Below are positions 25,409-32,815 of a DNA stretch of 56,433 bases, in pieces (the stretch's first letter is position 1; the number at the start of each line of letters is the position of its first letter). Below the pieces are notes generated by a model. The model made no database searches and was not told the origin of the DNA. It was given only the letters and a program-made list of their open reading frames with translations. The translations under genes and the position numbers were made by a program. The stretch is from CAZJAD01 sp964543855 (lineage in GTDB: Bacteria; Electryoneota; RPQS01; DYHQ01): the NCBI GenBank assembly GCA_964543855.1, contig CAZJAD010000006.1:1-56433 (forward strand), in the 5' to 3' direction.

Positions 25409-26476
25409 ATGGCAGATGTAGATAAAACCGAAAAACCGACTCCCAGACGGCAGAAGAAAGCGCGAACGGAGGGCAGTGTCGCCCGTTCGGTCGAACTGAA
25501 CTCCGGAGTGCTGTTGCTGGTCGCCACCCTTGGTCTTTTCCTTTTTGGCGGAAGGCTGGCCACGGGACTTGCAGAGCTCAGTGGGTTTGTTCTTCGTTCT
25601 GCGGGTCAACTGCCCGTCACACCCGGCACCCTGCCCTTGTATGTCTTTAAGGGAGGGATGTACGTTCTGGCTTTGCTTTTCCCATTCTTCGGCATCATAA
25701 TGATTGCGGGAGTTGTGGCCAATGTGGCGCAGGTCGGTCTTCTATGGACCCCCAAACCGCTGAAGCCACGCCTGTCGCGCCTGAGTCCGATGAAAGGTAT
25801 CAAGCGCTTTTTTTCCGCGCGTGCCTTAGTTGATCTGGCAAAGAGCATTCTCAAACTCGTTGTTGTCGGCCTTGTGGTCTATACGGCCATTCGTGGCGAG
25901 CTCCATCGAATTCTTGAACTGTCGGCTTTGCCTCCGTCCGCCCTTGTAGGGGAGATTGGACGCATAGCCAGCCTGATCCTCCTGAAAGCGGCGATCGTTG
26001 TTCTGTTCATCGCTGTCTTCGACTATGCCTACGCCAAGTATGAGCACCAGAAGAGTATCAAGATGAGCAAGCAAGAGGTCAAGGAGGAGATGCGCCAGGC
26101 CGAAGGGGATCCACTGGTCAAATCGAAGATTCGCGGAATTCAGCTCCGGGCTGCCCTGCGGCGCATGATGCGAAAAGTGCCCCAGGCGGATGTGGTCATC
26201 ACAAACCCGGTTCATGTGGCTGTGGCTTTGAAATACGACAGTAAGAAACATGGCGCACCGGTCGTTTTGGCCAAGGGAGCGCGCCGGTTGGCCGAGCGCA
26301 TCAAAGAGATTGCCCGGGAGCACGACATTCCTATCGTCGAGAATCCACCCGTGGCTCAGGCACTTTATCGAATGGTAGAAATCGGACAGGAAATCCCGCT
26401 CGAGTTGTATCGAGCTGTGGCAGAGATTCTTGCTTTCGTCTATCGGATGAAGCGAAAGTATTTTGGTTTAGCGTAA
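25409..26476 (+). CDS. flhB: Flagellar export switch protein FlhB (with NPVH in place of NPTH)
   Basis: Export-specificity switch; 355 residues from the ATG at 25409. The N-terminal KTEKPTPRRQKKARTEG and four membrane helices (to about residue 215) are normal. In the cytoplasmic domain, KSIKMSKQEVKEEMRQAEGDP (shortened: MSKQEVKEE) leads to the autocleavage loop, which reads N266-P267-V268-H269 instead of the nearly universal NPTH. The catalytic Asn and following Pro are present, so cleavage is still possible. The remaining C-terminal domain (HVAVALKYD, PVVENPPVAQALYR-like) is complete. Confidence 0.95.
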   Translation: MADVDKTEKPTPRRQKKARTEGSVARSVELNSGVLLLVATLGLFLFGGRLATGLAELSGFVLRSAGQLPVTPGTLPLYVFKGGMYVLALLFPFFGIIMIAGVVANVAQVGLLWTPKPLKPRLSRLSPMKGIKRFFSARALVDLAKSILKLVVVGLVVYTAIRGELHRILELSALPPSALVGEIGRIASLILLKAAIVVLFIAVFDYAYAKYEHQKSIKMSKQEVKEEMRQAEGDPLVKSKIRGIQLRAALRRMMRKVPQADVVITNPVHVAVALKYDSKKHGAPVVLAKGARRLAERIKEIAREHDIPIVENPPVAQALYRMVEIGQEIPLELYRAVAEILAFVYRMKRKYFGLA

Positions 26477-26517
26477 GAAATTTCAAGCCAATCTCAACGA
26501 TCTCGTATTACTGACTT

Positions 26518-28620
26518 ATGGCGCGACGACCTTCAGGAAAGAGCGAGAGCGGCGAGCGCATAGGCGCCGCGACAAAGCTTTTGCGGCACAGTGATGTCGT
26601 GATGGCTGTGGCGATTGTGGGCATCGTCATTATGATGGTGATTCCCCTGCCGCCCCTTGCCCTGGACCTTCTCCTCAGCCTCTCCATCACGGTAGCGCTG
26701 TGCACGCTGCTTGTTTCGCTCTATGTGGCGGAACCGCTGGAGTTCTCGGTCTTTCCGGGCTTGCTGCTGATTGTCACGCTTTTTCGCCTTTCCCTGAATG
26801 TTTCGACGACGCGTCTCATTTTGGGTGAAGGGTATGCAGGGAACATCATTCAGGCCTTTGGCGGGTATGTCGTCAAGGGGAACTATGTCGTCGGTCTCGT
26901 CATCTTCCTTATTCTTGTCATCATCAATTTTGTGGTGATCACAAAGGGCTCGGGACGTATCGCCGAAGTGGCCGCACGCTTTACCCTTGATGCCATGCCC
27001 GGCAAGCAGATGGCCATTGATGCAGACCTGAACCAGGGACTGATCGATGAAAAGGAAGCCCGGATCCGTCGAGAAAAGATCGGGCGTCAAGCCGACTTCT
27101 ACGGGGCCATGGACGGCGCCTCCAAATTCGTTCGCGGAGACGCTATCGCGGGCCTGCTCATCACTCTGGTCAACATCATCGGCGGCCTCATCATTGGCAT
27201 GGTCCAACGCAAGATGGCGCTGGCGGATGCACTCCAGACCTACACTCTTCTGACGGTTGGGGACGGTCTTGTCGCGCAGATTCCGGCGTTGGTTGTTTCC
27301 GTGGCCGCCGGCATCACCGTGGCCCGCGCAGCTTCCCAGAGCAATCTGGGGCACGAGATCACCAGTCAGTTTCTGTCACAGCCGCGTGCAATCTATATCG
27401 CTGCCGGCGTTCTTCTCTTCTTCGCGTTCACTCCGGGGCTACCCGTCTTTCCTTTCGTGACCCTGGCGCTGGGAGCCTTCATTCTCGCTCGTGTTACCGA
27501 AAGGACTGCCAAGGCACAGAAGGCGCGCGAGGCTGAGGAAAGCGCTCAGAAGGCGCTCATGCCCAGTCCACGCGAGCGCATAGAAGAGTATGTGCTCGTG
27601 GACCCATTGGAAATTGAAATCGGCTACGGACTCATCCCTCTCGTGGAGGGCGGCCCAAGTGGAGATCTCCTTGAGCGTATCACACATTTTCGCCGACAAT
27701 TTGCCCTTGAAACCGGCCTCGTAATCCCGCCGGTGCGAATCCGCGACAATACCCAGATCCCGCCGAATACCTATGTTATCAAGCTGAAAGGTGCGGAGAT
27801 TGGTCGACATGATCTGCGCATGGGCTATCTCCTGGCACTGGTTCCTGGCGAAGGCGCGGAACCTGTCGAAGGGAGTCCAACGCGAGAGCCGAGCTTTAAC
27901 TTGCCCGCTTTGTGGATCCACCCCAGTCAGAGGGAACGCGCACAGAACGCGGGCTATACCGTTATCGAACCGGCTGCTGTATTGGTCACGCAGTTCTCAG
28001 AGATCCTGAAAAAAGAAGGCTACAAACTCTTGACGCGAGATGCCGTCCAGGAGTTGGTCGATGCTGTCAAGAAGGAACACAAGACGCTGGTGGAGGAACT
28101 TGTCCCGGCCCAACTCACGGTGGGCGCCATCCAGAAAGTACTCCAGAACCTTCTGAAAGAGGGCCTGCCGATTCGAGACCTCGCCACGATACTGGAGACA
28201 TTAGCTGACCACGCTCCGATCACGAAAGACACAGACTTCTTGACCGAAGCGACTCGCGTTTCACTGTCAGCGACCATTGCGTCCAAATACGAGGACGAGA
28301 AAGGCAAGCTGTCGGCACTAACGGTTGATCCCAAGCTGGAGAGCATGCTTTCCGATGGCATGCGTGCAGCGGCTCGAGAGGGATCGGATTTCACTTTGCC
28401 GGCGAGCGTCGTTCGTTATATCGCCGACCGGCTGAGAGACCTGTCGGACAACATGATTGCGCTGGGGCTTCATCCGATCTTGGTGACGGCGCCGGGAATA
28501 CGCATGTTTTTGCAGCGGCTGACAGAGCCAATTCTACCCACCCTGGTGGTGCTCTCGACAGGAGAGTTGCCTCCAAGTACGCGGATTCAGCCCATCGGAG
28601 TTCTATCACTTGAATCATAG
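26518..28620 (+). CDS. flhA: Flagellar export gate protein FlhA
   Basis: The largest export-gate component and docking platform; 700 residues. Eight membrane helices lie within residues ~25-335. The FHIPEP-family signature FTLDAMPGKQMAIDADLN followed by GLIDEKEARIRRE is intact, as is DFYGAMDGASKFVRGDAIAG. The cytoplasmic domain (about 360-700) binds chaperone-substrate complexes. The start at 26518 has no clear ribosome binding site. Confidence 0.97.
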   Translation: MARRPSGKSESGERIGAATKLLRHSDVVMAVAIVGIVIMMVIPLPPLALDLLLSLSITVALCTLLVSLYVAEPLEFSVFPGLLLIVTLFRLSLNVSTTRLILGEGYAGNIIQAFGGYVVKGNYVVGLVIFLILVIINFVVITKGSGRIAEVAARFTLDAMPGKQMAIDADLNQGLIDEKEARIRREKIGRQADFYGAMDGASKFVRGDAIAGLLITLVNIIGGLIIGMVQRKMALADALQTYTLLTVGDGLVAQIPALVVSVAAGITVARAASQSNLGHEITSQFLSQPRAIYIAAGVLLFFAFTPGLPVFPFVTLALGAFILARVTERTAKAQKAREAEESAQKALMPSPRERIEEYVLVDPLEIEIGYGLIPLVEGGPSGDLLERITHFRRQFALETGLVIPPVRIRDNTQIPPNTYVIKLKGAEIGRHDLRMGYLLALVPGEGAEPVEGSPTREPSFNLPALWIHPSQRERAQNAGYTVIEPAAVLVTQFSEILKKEGYKLLTRDAVQELVDAVKKEHKTLVEELVPAQLTVGAIQKVLQNLLKEGLPIRDLATILETLADHAPITKDTDFLTEATRVSLSATIASKYEDEKGKLSALTVDPKLESMLSDGMRAAAREGSDFTLPASVVRYIADRLRDLSDNMIALGLHPILVTAPGIRMFLQRLTEPILPTLVVLSTGELPPSTRIQPIGVLSLES

Positions 28621-28632
28621 CAGGTTGAAGTC

Positions 28633-29814
28633 ATGAAGGCAAAAAAGTTCACGGCTCCCACCATGAGGGAGGCCCTTGGTCAAGTCAAGAAGGAATTGGG
28701 AGATGGGGCCATTATCCTGAAATCGAAGAAGGTTCCGCGAGGTGGAGTGTTTGATATTCCGAGAAGAGAGATGGTCGAAGTGACCGCAGCCTCTGAAGAA
28801 CCCGTATCCTCTGAAAGTACTACTGGCCCCGATTTTGCTCGGCAACTTGATGGTTCTTTTACACCACGCCGGAGTGCGGGTGTGCAGGAAACAGCGCATC
28901 ACGAACTGGAGATGATCAAGGACGAGGTTCGCAGTCTGCGCGAGAATCTTGCTGAAGTGAGCTTACACCTCAAGTACAGCAAGATGCCCGCACTGCCCAC
29001 AGAGTTGTCGACGGCGTACACGCGCCTGGAGGAGTCAGGCCTAGAGGAACATTGGGTGCAGGATCTGATCAATCAGGCACTTGTGGAATTGACGGGCAAT
29101 GAACTTGTCTCGTCGCCTGACATCGACCGGTACCTGGTGGCCCAAGTCTCGGGAGTCTTTCCACGACCTGCACGAACCCGTCCGAATGCCCGGGGTCCGT
29201 TGTCCATAGCCTTCATCGGCCCGGCCGGATCCGGGAAGACGACGACTCTGTCGAAGCTCGCGACCCATCGACAGCTCTTTGGCAAGCACCGGGTCGGGAT
29301 TATCACGGTAGACACCCGACGCTTGGCCGCCGTCGAGCAGATCCGGGCTTTCGCACAGATTGCCGGCATTCCTCTTGAAGTCGTCTACAAGCCGGAGCAA
29401 ATGGAGACTGCTCGCGCGCGGCTCGGCCATGTGGAGGTTCTCCTCGTTGACACACCGGGCTGCAATCCGAGGGATGAGCAGGCTCTGGAACAGCTACATG
29501 AACTGATTGACCGTGCAGACTGCGACGAGGTTCACCTGGTTCTTTCGGCCACGACACGCGATCGCGAGCTCTATCTCATTTGTGACAAATATCGAATCGT
29601 TCCCTACAGCCATCTGCTCTTCACTCATGTGGATGAGACGGCACAGTATGGAGCGATTGCGAATATCGCACACCGAGTGGCGAAGCCGGTTGTGTATGTT
29701 GGATCGGGACCGACCATACCGAAGGATATCCAGAAACTGGAGCCACAGAGGATTGCCGAATGGATTCTTCACCCAGACAAGGAGTCTTCATTCGCTGAGA
29801 GCCGTCCCTCGTAG
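28633..29814 (+). CDS. flhF: Flagellar SRP-type GTPase FlhF (variant GTPase motifs)
   Basis: FlhF is an SRP-like GTPase that places flagella, usually at the pole. The 393-residue protein begins with the FlhF pattern KKFTAPTMREALGQVKKELGDGAIIL, abbreviated. The NG domain has P-loop GPAGSGKTTT and the region DTRRLAAVEQIRAFA, which is normally DTYRIGAVEQ. G3 reads DTPG (D273, normally DTAG) and G4 reads THVDE (331-335, normally TKLDE). Loss of the G4 Lys and the Tyr in the first motif suggests altered nucleotide binding. flhG does not follow. Confidence 0.93.
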   Translation: MKAKKFTAPTMREALGQVKKELGDGAIILKSKKVPRGGVFDIPRREMVEVTAASEEPVSSESTTGPDFARQLDGSFTPRRSAGVQETAHHELEMIKDEVRSLRENLAEVSLHLKYSKMPALPTELSTAYTRLEESGLEEHWVQDLINQALVELTGNELVSSPDIDRYLVAQVSGVFPRPARTRPNARGPLSIAFIGPAGSGKTTTLSKLATHRQLFGKHRVGIITVDTRRLAAVEQIRAFAQIAGIPLEVVYKPEQMETARARLGHVEVLLVDTPGCNPRDEQALEQLHELIDRADCDEVHLVLSATTRDRELYLICDKYRIVPYSHLLFTHVDETAQYGAIANIAHRVAKPVVYVGSGPTIPKDIQKLEPQRIAEWILHPDKESSFAESRPS

Positions 29815-29862
29815 TTCACCTGCAAGCAAGAGTCAGTTGTTCGACAGAAACAAGAAGATCGG

Positions 29863-30141
29863 ATGCCAGGCGACAAGTCTTCAAAACTTCATCAGGTTCT
29901 GAAAACCGTTCGTATGCTGGCGGTTCTCGTGGGGGCAGCCGTGGGTATTGCACTGGAAAGCCCGTGGCATGTTCTTGCCTTCCGCCTCGTGTTGCTGTGG
30001 GCCGCCTTGTACCTTACTTTCGGTCTCTTCGAGGTTCTGCTGCAATTCCTTTCAGCCAGAGCGGCTACGAACACGATTCGGACGGCCAACCCTGACTCAG
30101 ATCAAAATGCGGGTTCCGCGAGGGACGCTTCGAAGAAGTAA
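29863..30141 (+). CDS. Small two-helix membrane protein between flhF and fliA
   Basis: 92 residues with a short basic N-terminus, two hydrophobic helices (about residues 17-33 and 37-62) joined by a tight turn, and a polar tail. It stands where the MinD-like gene flhG normally lies between flhF and fliA. The gene is 7 bases before fliA. No family recognised; function unknown. Confidence 0.6.
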   Translation: MPGDKSSKLHQVLKTVRMLAVLVGAAVGIALESPWHVLAFRLVLLWAALYLTFGLFEVLLQFLSARAATNTIRTANPDSDQNAGSARDASKK

Positions 30142-30148
30142 ACGAACG

Positions 30149-30916
30149 ATGAAAGCTACGACGACAACAACAGCCGGATGGGAAGCTTACGCACAGACAC
30201 GGGATCCTGAGCTGCGGGAGAGCCTGCTGTTGAACTACCTCCCACTCGTCAAGCGCATTGCCAGTCACCTCATGGGGTCTCTGCCCCGCTCGGTGCGCCT
30301 TCAGGACCTCGTCAGTTCAGGCGTTATCGGCCTGCTCTCATCGGTCGACAATTACAATCCGTCGATGGGAACGAAATTCGAGACCTATGCATCCAGCCGA
30401 ATCCGAGGGGCTATGGTCGACGGTTTGCGAGAGCTGGATTGGGTGCCGCGTTCCATACGCCAGAAGGCGCGCCATGTGGAAAAAACCTTCGAGGGGTTGA
30501 CCTGCCGTTTGGGACGCATTCCGAACGATGAAGAAGCGGCTCGCGAAATGAACCTATCGCTCGACGACTACTACAAGCTTCTCGAAGATGTAAACATAAC
30601 CACGCTCCTTTCTTTGGACGACACATTCTGGAACACGCGTGGTGACAAATCAACCTTAGCGGATTTCGCGGCGGACGAACAAGGGGAAGCGCCCGACGAA
30701 CGTGTTGAGGAGGCCGAGCTTCGGGAGCGGATGGTGGACCTTCTGAAAGAGCTGCCGGAGCAAGAAAAGCTGGTTGTGGCACTGTACTATTATGAAGAAC
30801 TGACACTGAAGGAAATTGGCAATATCATGGGCCTGACGGAATCGCGCGTGTCTCAGATTCATACGAAGGGCATTCTTGACTTACGCGCACGTCTGCGCCA
30901 ATTGTTGCAGGAGTAG
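30149..30916 (+). CDS. fliA: RNA polymerase sigma factor FliA (sigma28)
   Basis: Sigma factor for late flagellar genes; 255 residues from ATG 30149. Region 2 is clear: LVKRIASHLMGSLP, LQDLVSSGVIGLL, the aromatic KFETYASSRIRGAMVDGLRELDWVPRS (shortened). Region 3 is GRIPNDEEAAREM. Region 4 has the DNA-binding helix TLKEIGNIMGLTESRVSQIH. Downstream targets (flagellin, motors) are outside the window and no flgM anti-sigma gene is recognisable nearby. Confidence 0.97.
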   Translation: MKATTTTTAGWEAYAQTRDPELRESLLLNYLPLVKRIASHLMGSLPRSVRLQDLVSSGVIGLLSSVDNYNPSMGTKFETYASSRIRGAMVDGLRELDWVPRSIRQKARHVEKTFEGLTCRLGRIPNDEEAAREMNLSLDDYYKLLEDVNITTLLSLDDTFWNTRGDKSTLADFAADEQGEAPDERVEEAELRERMVDLLKELPEQEKLVVALYYYEELTLKEIGNIMGLTESRVSQIHTKGILDLRARLRQLLQE

Positions 30917-30940
30917 ACCTTCTCGTGCGGGAGGTTTCCA

Positions 30941-31231
30941 GTGATCCGACCTCTGGACAACCAAGAACACATTAATCCACCGGAAGGTACCGATCGAATT
31001 GCGAGCTTGAAACGCCGTGCCGAAACAGGATCACGAGACTTTGCCCTCAATATGAAAGAGGCCGTTCGAGAAAAAGAGGGCGGCGAAGAGAAGAAGGAGA
31101 AGAGAGAAGAACATGAACCCCAAGAGGATTCTGTCGAGCTCTCATCTCTTGAGGAGGAATCCGGGCCACCGCCTGCGGAAACGCCTCCCCCCCGCAAAAC
31201 AGGGCAGGACTCGGTTGACATTGTCATCTGA
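30941..31231 (+). CDS. Small charged hypothetical protein after fliA
   Basis: 96 residues from GTG 30941, preceded by a strong GGGAGG, 24 bases after fliA. Very rich in Glu and Lys in the middle with prolines near the end, so largely disordered; no membrane segment. It ends in the short hydrophobic tail DSVDIVI, reminiscent of the HIDIKV tail of the small gene at 9016-9216. Its position might suggest FlgM, but none of the FlgM pattern is present. Function unknown. Confidence 0.55.
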   Translation: MIRPLDNQEHINPPEGTDRIASLKRRAETGSRDFALNMKEAVREKEGGEEKKEKREEHEPQEDSVELSSLEEESGPPPAETPPPRKTGQDSVDIVI

Positions 31232-31261
31232 TGTGACCCATAACATGCGAGGAATACACAT

Positions 31262-31425
31262 ATGAGAAGGTTTCCTCGAAACTGTCTATCGCTTCTGGTC
31301 ATCGGTCTGGCCATCGCGCCGATGGTTCAGGCCGCGACGACAATCTATGCCATTCGCTATGGCGTTCATCCCGACTTCGACCGTGTTGTGTTTGAACTCT
31401 CGGAGCCGGTGGATTGCCGCATTGA
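31262..31425 (+). CDS. AMIN-domain exported protein, 3' part lost in assembly gap
   Basis: 54 residues: a signal peptide (LSLLVIGLAIAPMVQA) followed by the start of an AMIN domain (IYAIRYGVHPDFDRVVFELS). AMIN domains bind peptidoglycan and target proteins to the periplasm. The gene runs into 100 Ns at 31426. Total length and other domains are unknown. The sequence after the gap belongs to another gene in my reading. Confidence 0.7.
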
Positions 31426-31525
31426 NNNNNNNNNNNNNNNNNNNNNNNNNNNNNNNNNNNNNNNNNNNNNNNNNNNNNNNNNNNNNNNNNNNNNNNNNNN
31501 NNNNNNNNNNNNNNNNNNNNNNNNN
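31426..31525. other. Assembly gap (100 Ns)
   Basis: Exactly 100 Ns, a conventional placeholder, so the true length is unknown. It probably hides the end of the AMIN gene and the beginning of the next gene. Confidence 0.97.
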
Positions 31526-31591
31526 GACATTGCCGAAGAGCTCCAAATGAGCCAGGACGAGGTCAAGCTGATTCTCGACTTGAATCAATAA
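31526..31591 (+). CDS. C-terminal fragment of a DUF2802/DUF6115-like flagellar-cluster protein
   Basis: Only 21 residues remain after the gap (key part AEELQMSQDEVKLILDL). This resembles the C-terminal helix-turn-helix-like end (IAxxLGxxxxEVELILxL) of short membrane-anchored proteins that accompany fliA/flgF regions in many flagellar clusters. It does not resemble the end of an AMIN protein. The open frame across the gap is an accident of 100 Ns. Confidence 0.5.
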   Translation, partial: DIAEELQMSQDEVKLILDLNQ

Positions 31592-31611
31592 CTCAGGCAG
31601 GAAGAAAATCC

Positions 31612-31869
31612 GTGAGGAAGGTTGTCCCTTTGCGCGTGGGTGAGGTCCTTACCGCAAAGGTCAAACGGTATTTGAGCACGAGGCGCGTCCTGATCACGCT
31701 CAAGGGCCACCTTCTTGTGGCCGAGCCGGAACGAACCGTCACGCCGGGCGAACCGATAACGGTTCAAGTACTCTCTATCTTTCCGCGCATTCACCTGCGA
31801 CATCTCACCGCCGAGAACACCGCAGGAGTGCGATCCCACAGGAACCCTCCCCTCGACCTTCAGACTTAA
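31612..31869 (+). CDS. Short FliK-N-terminus-like / OB-type protein
   Basis: 85 residues from GTG 31612 after AGGAAG. The pattern LRVGEVLTAKV, RRVLITLKGHLLVAE and PGEPITVQVL looks like the small beta-barrel found at the N-terminus of many FliK-like or flagellar operon proteins (G-E-V-L-x-A-x-V). Here it stands alone and ends in an unconserved 20-residue tail. It is the last gene before the flgF promoter. The role is unknown. Confidence 0.55.
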   Translation: MRKVVPLRVGEVLTAKVKRYLSTRRVLITLKGHLLVAEPERTVTPGEPITVQVLSIFPRIHLRHLTAENTAGVRSHRNPPLDLQT

Positions 31870-31882
31870 TCGCCGGCTTGAA

Positions 31883-31895
31883 GGCAAACTTTGCC
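31883..31895. promoter_or_regulatory. Inverted repeat GGCAAA-C-TTTGCC, candidate upstream activator site
   Basis: Perfect 6-bp arms around one base. Its centre is about 138 bases upstream of the predicted sigma54 start site, a typical place for an enhancer-binding protein. It shares the GCAA/TTGC half-sites with the repeat at 31937-31950. Confidence 0.4.
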
Positions 31896-31936
31896 CCGAC
31901 GGGGTGTCTGTGCCCCTTCCAAAGCGGAACCTCCCC

Positions 31937-31950
31937 TGCAAGTTTTTGCA
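31937..31950. promoter_or_regulatory. Inverted repeat TGCAA-GTTT-TTGCA, candidate upstream activator site
   Basis: Perfect 5-bp arms with a 4-nt centre, about 83 bases upstream of the predicted transcription start. Similar half-sites to the repeat 50 bases further upstream suggest that the same dimeric regulator could bind both. Confidence 0.4.
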
Positions 31951-32000
31951 TACTAATACTTTAAGTCTTGATTTCGTTCGGCTTGTCCGGGGGCTCAAGC

Positions 32001-32016
32001 TGGCACTGTCCTTGCA
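32001..32016 (+). promoter_or_regulatory. Sigma54 promoter of the flgF-flgL operon
   Basis: TGGCAC-TGTCC-TTGCA: complete -24 element (GG at 32002-32003) and -12 element (GC at 32014-32015) at the exact 10-base spacing. Transcription should begin near 32027, 37 bases before the flgF ATG. It needs an activated enhancer-binding protein; the one at 6786-8153 is the obvious candidate. Confidence 0.85.
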
Positions 32017-32063
32017 AGTTTCCTTGAGGCAATACCCGAAGTCTCTATAGGCACAGAAGTGCA

Positions 32064-32792
32064 ATGATCAAGGGAATCCGAAGCTCGATGGCGGCGATGG
32101 TCGCGCAGATGACGCGGCAAGACATCGTTGCCAACAACCTTGCGAATGTCCAGACCACCGGGTTCAAAGGGGATCGCCTGTTCCAGACGGACCTCGTGAA
32201 TGCCCAGAGCGGCACGGAGACTGGCGGCGTTCTCGAACTGCGAAATCGCCAGAAGACGGTCAGTGACTTTTCGCCGGGCGGACTGAAGCCGACTTCGTCA
32301 CCGCTGGATGTTGCTCTTCAAGGCGAGGGCTTTTTCGTGGTTTCGGATGGCCAAAACACTTACTACACTCGCAGCGGCCATTTCCAGCTATCGGCTGAGG
32401 GGAAGCTTATCACGGCACAGGGTCACGAAGTCCAAGGTGAAGGAGGCGAAATCCTTCTTCCCGCCGGTGATGTCGTCATCGGAGATCACGGTGAGATCGC
32501 CGTGGACGGCCAGCTTGTCGCGAATCTGAAGATTGTCGCCGTGGAAGATCTTGACAACCTGCAGAAGGCAGGATCCGCCATGTTCGTATCCAGGAGCGGC
32601 GGAGCACAAGAACGGGAAGCTACGGAGACAACCACGCATCAGGGTTTTCTCGAGACATCCAATGTCGATGCCATGCGCGAGATGGTGGAGATGATCGCTG
32701 CTTTGAGGAACTATCAGGCAAGTGCGAGGTCACTTCAGGCCGAGGATGAGACACTCCAGAAGACGGTGACTGAGATCGGTCGGGTGACATAG
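32064..32792 (+). CDS. flgF: Flagellar proximal rod protein FlgF
   Basis: 242-residue rod protein of the FlgF/FlgG family and first gene of the sigma54-driven operon. N-terminus: SSMAAMVAQMTRQDIVANNLANV with the QTTGFKGDR that follows. Middle: LDVALQGEGFFVV. C-terminus: GFLETSNVDAMREMVEMIAALRNYQ, shortened. The length and the 24-base gap to flgG fit FlgF rather than a second FlgG, although the two are close relatives. Confidence 0.9.
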   Translation: MIKGIRSSMAAMVAQMTRQDIVANNLANVQTTGFKGDRLFQTDLVNAQSGTETGGVLELRNRQKTVSDFSPGGLKPTSSPLDVALQGEGFFVVSDGQNTYYTRSGHFQLSAEGKLITAQGHEVQGEGGEILLPAGDVVIGDHGEIAVDGQLVANLKIVAVEDLDNLQKAGSAMFVSRSGGAQEREATETTTHQGFLETSNVDAMREMVEMIAALRNYQASARSLQAEDETLQKTVTEIGRVT

Positions 32793-32815
32793 GAGTCGAG
32801 GAAAGGAAGAGAAAG

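Larger units (their letters stand above)
31870..32063 (+). promoter_or_regulatory. Regulatory region before flgF
   Basis: 194 non-coding bases holding a sigma54 promoter (32001-32016), two GCAA...TTGC inverted repeats upstream (31883-31895, 31937-31950) and a CCCCG-A-CGGGG palindrome (31894-31904) overlapping the first. The AT-rich middle (31950-31980) could help DNA bending. No convincing terminator for the preceding operon is present. Confidence 0.75.

Noticed and set aside
29948..30148. Extended FliA N-terminus
   Set aside because: This part overlaps the membrane protein gene in another frame and has no sigma-factor similarity; region 1/2 starts just after the ATG at 30149.
30941..31231. 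FlgM anti-sigma28 factor downstream of fliA
   Set aside because: Size and place fit, but the chain lacks the FlgM C-terminal helical pattern and is mainly Glu/Lys-rich disorder.
31894..31904. CCCCG-A-CGGGG as terminator of the first flagellar operon
   Set aside because: As RNA only 4 pairs with a 3-nt loop remain, and no T-run follows.
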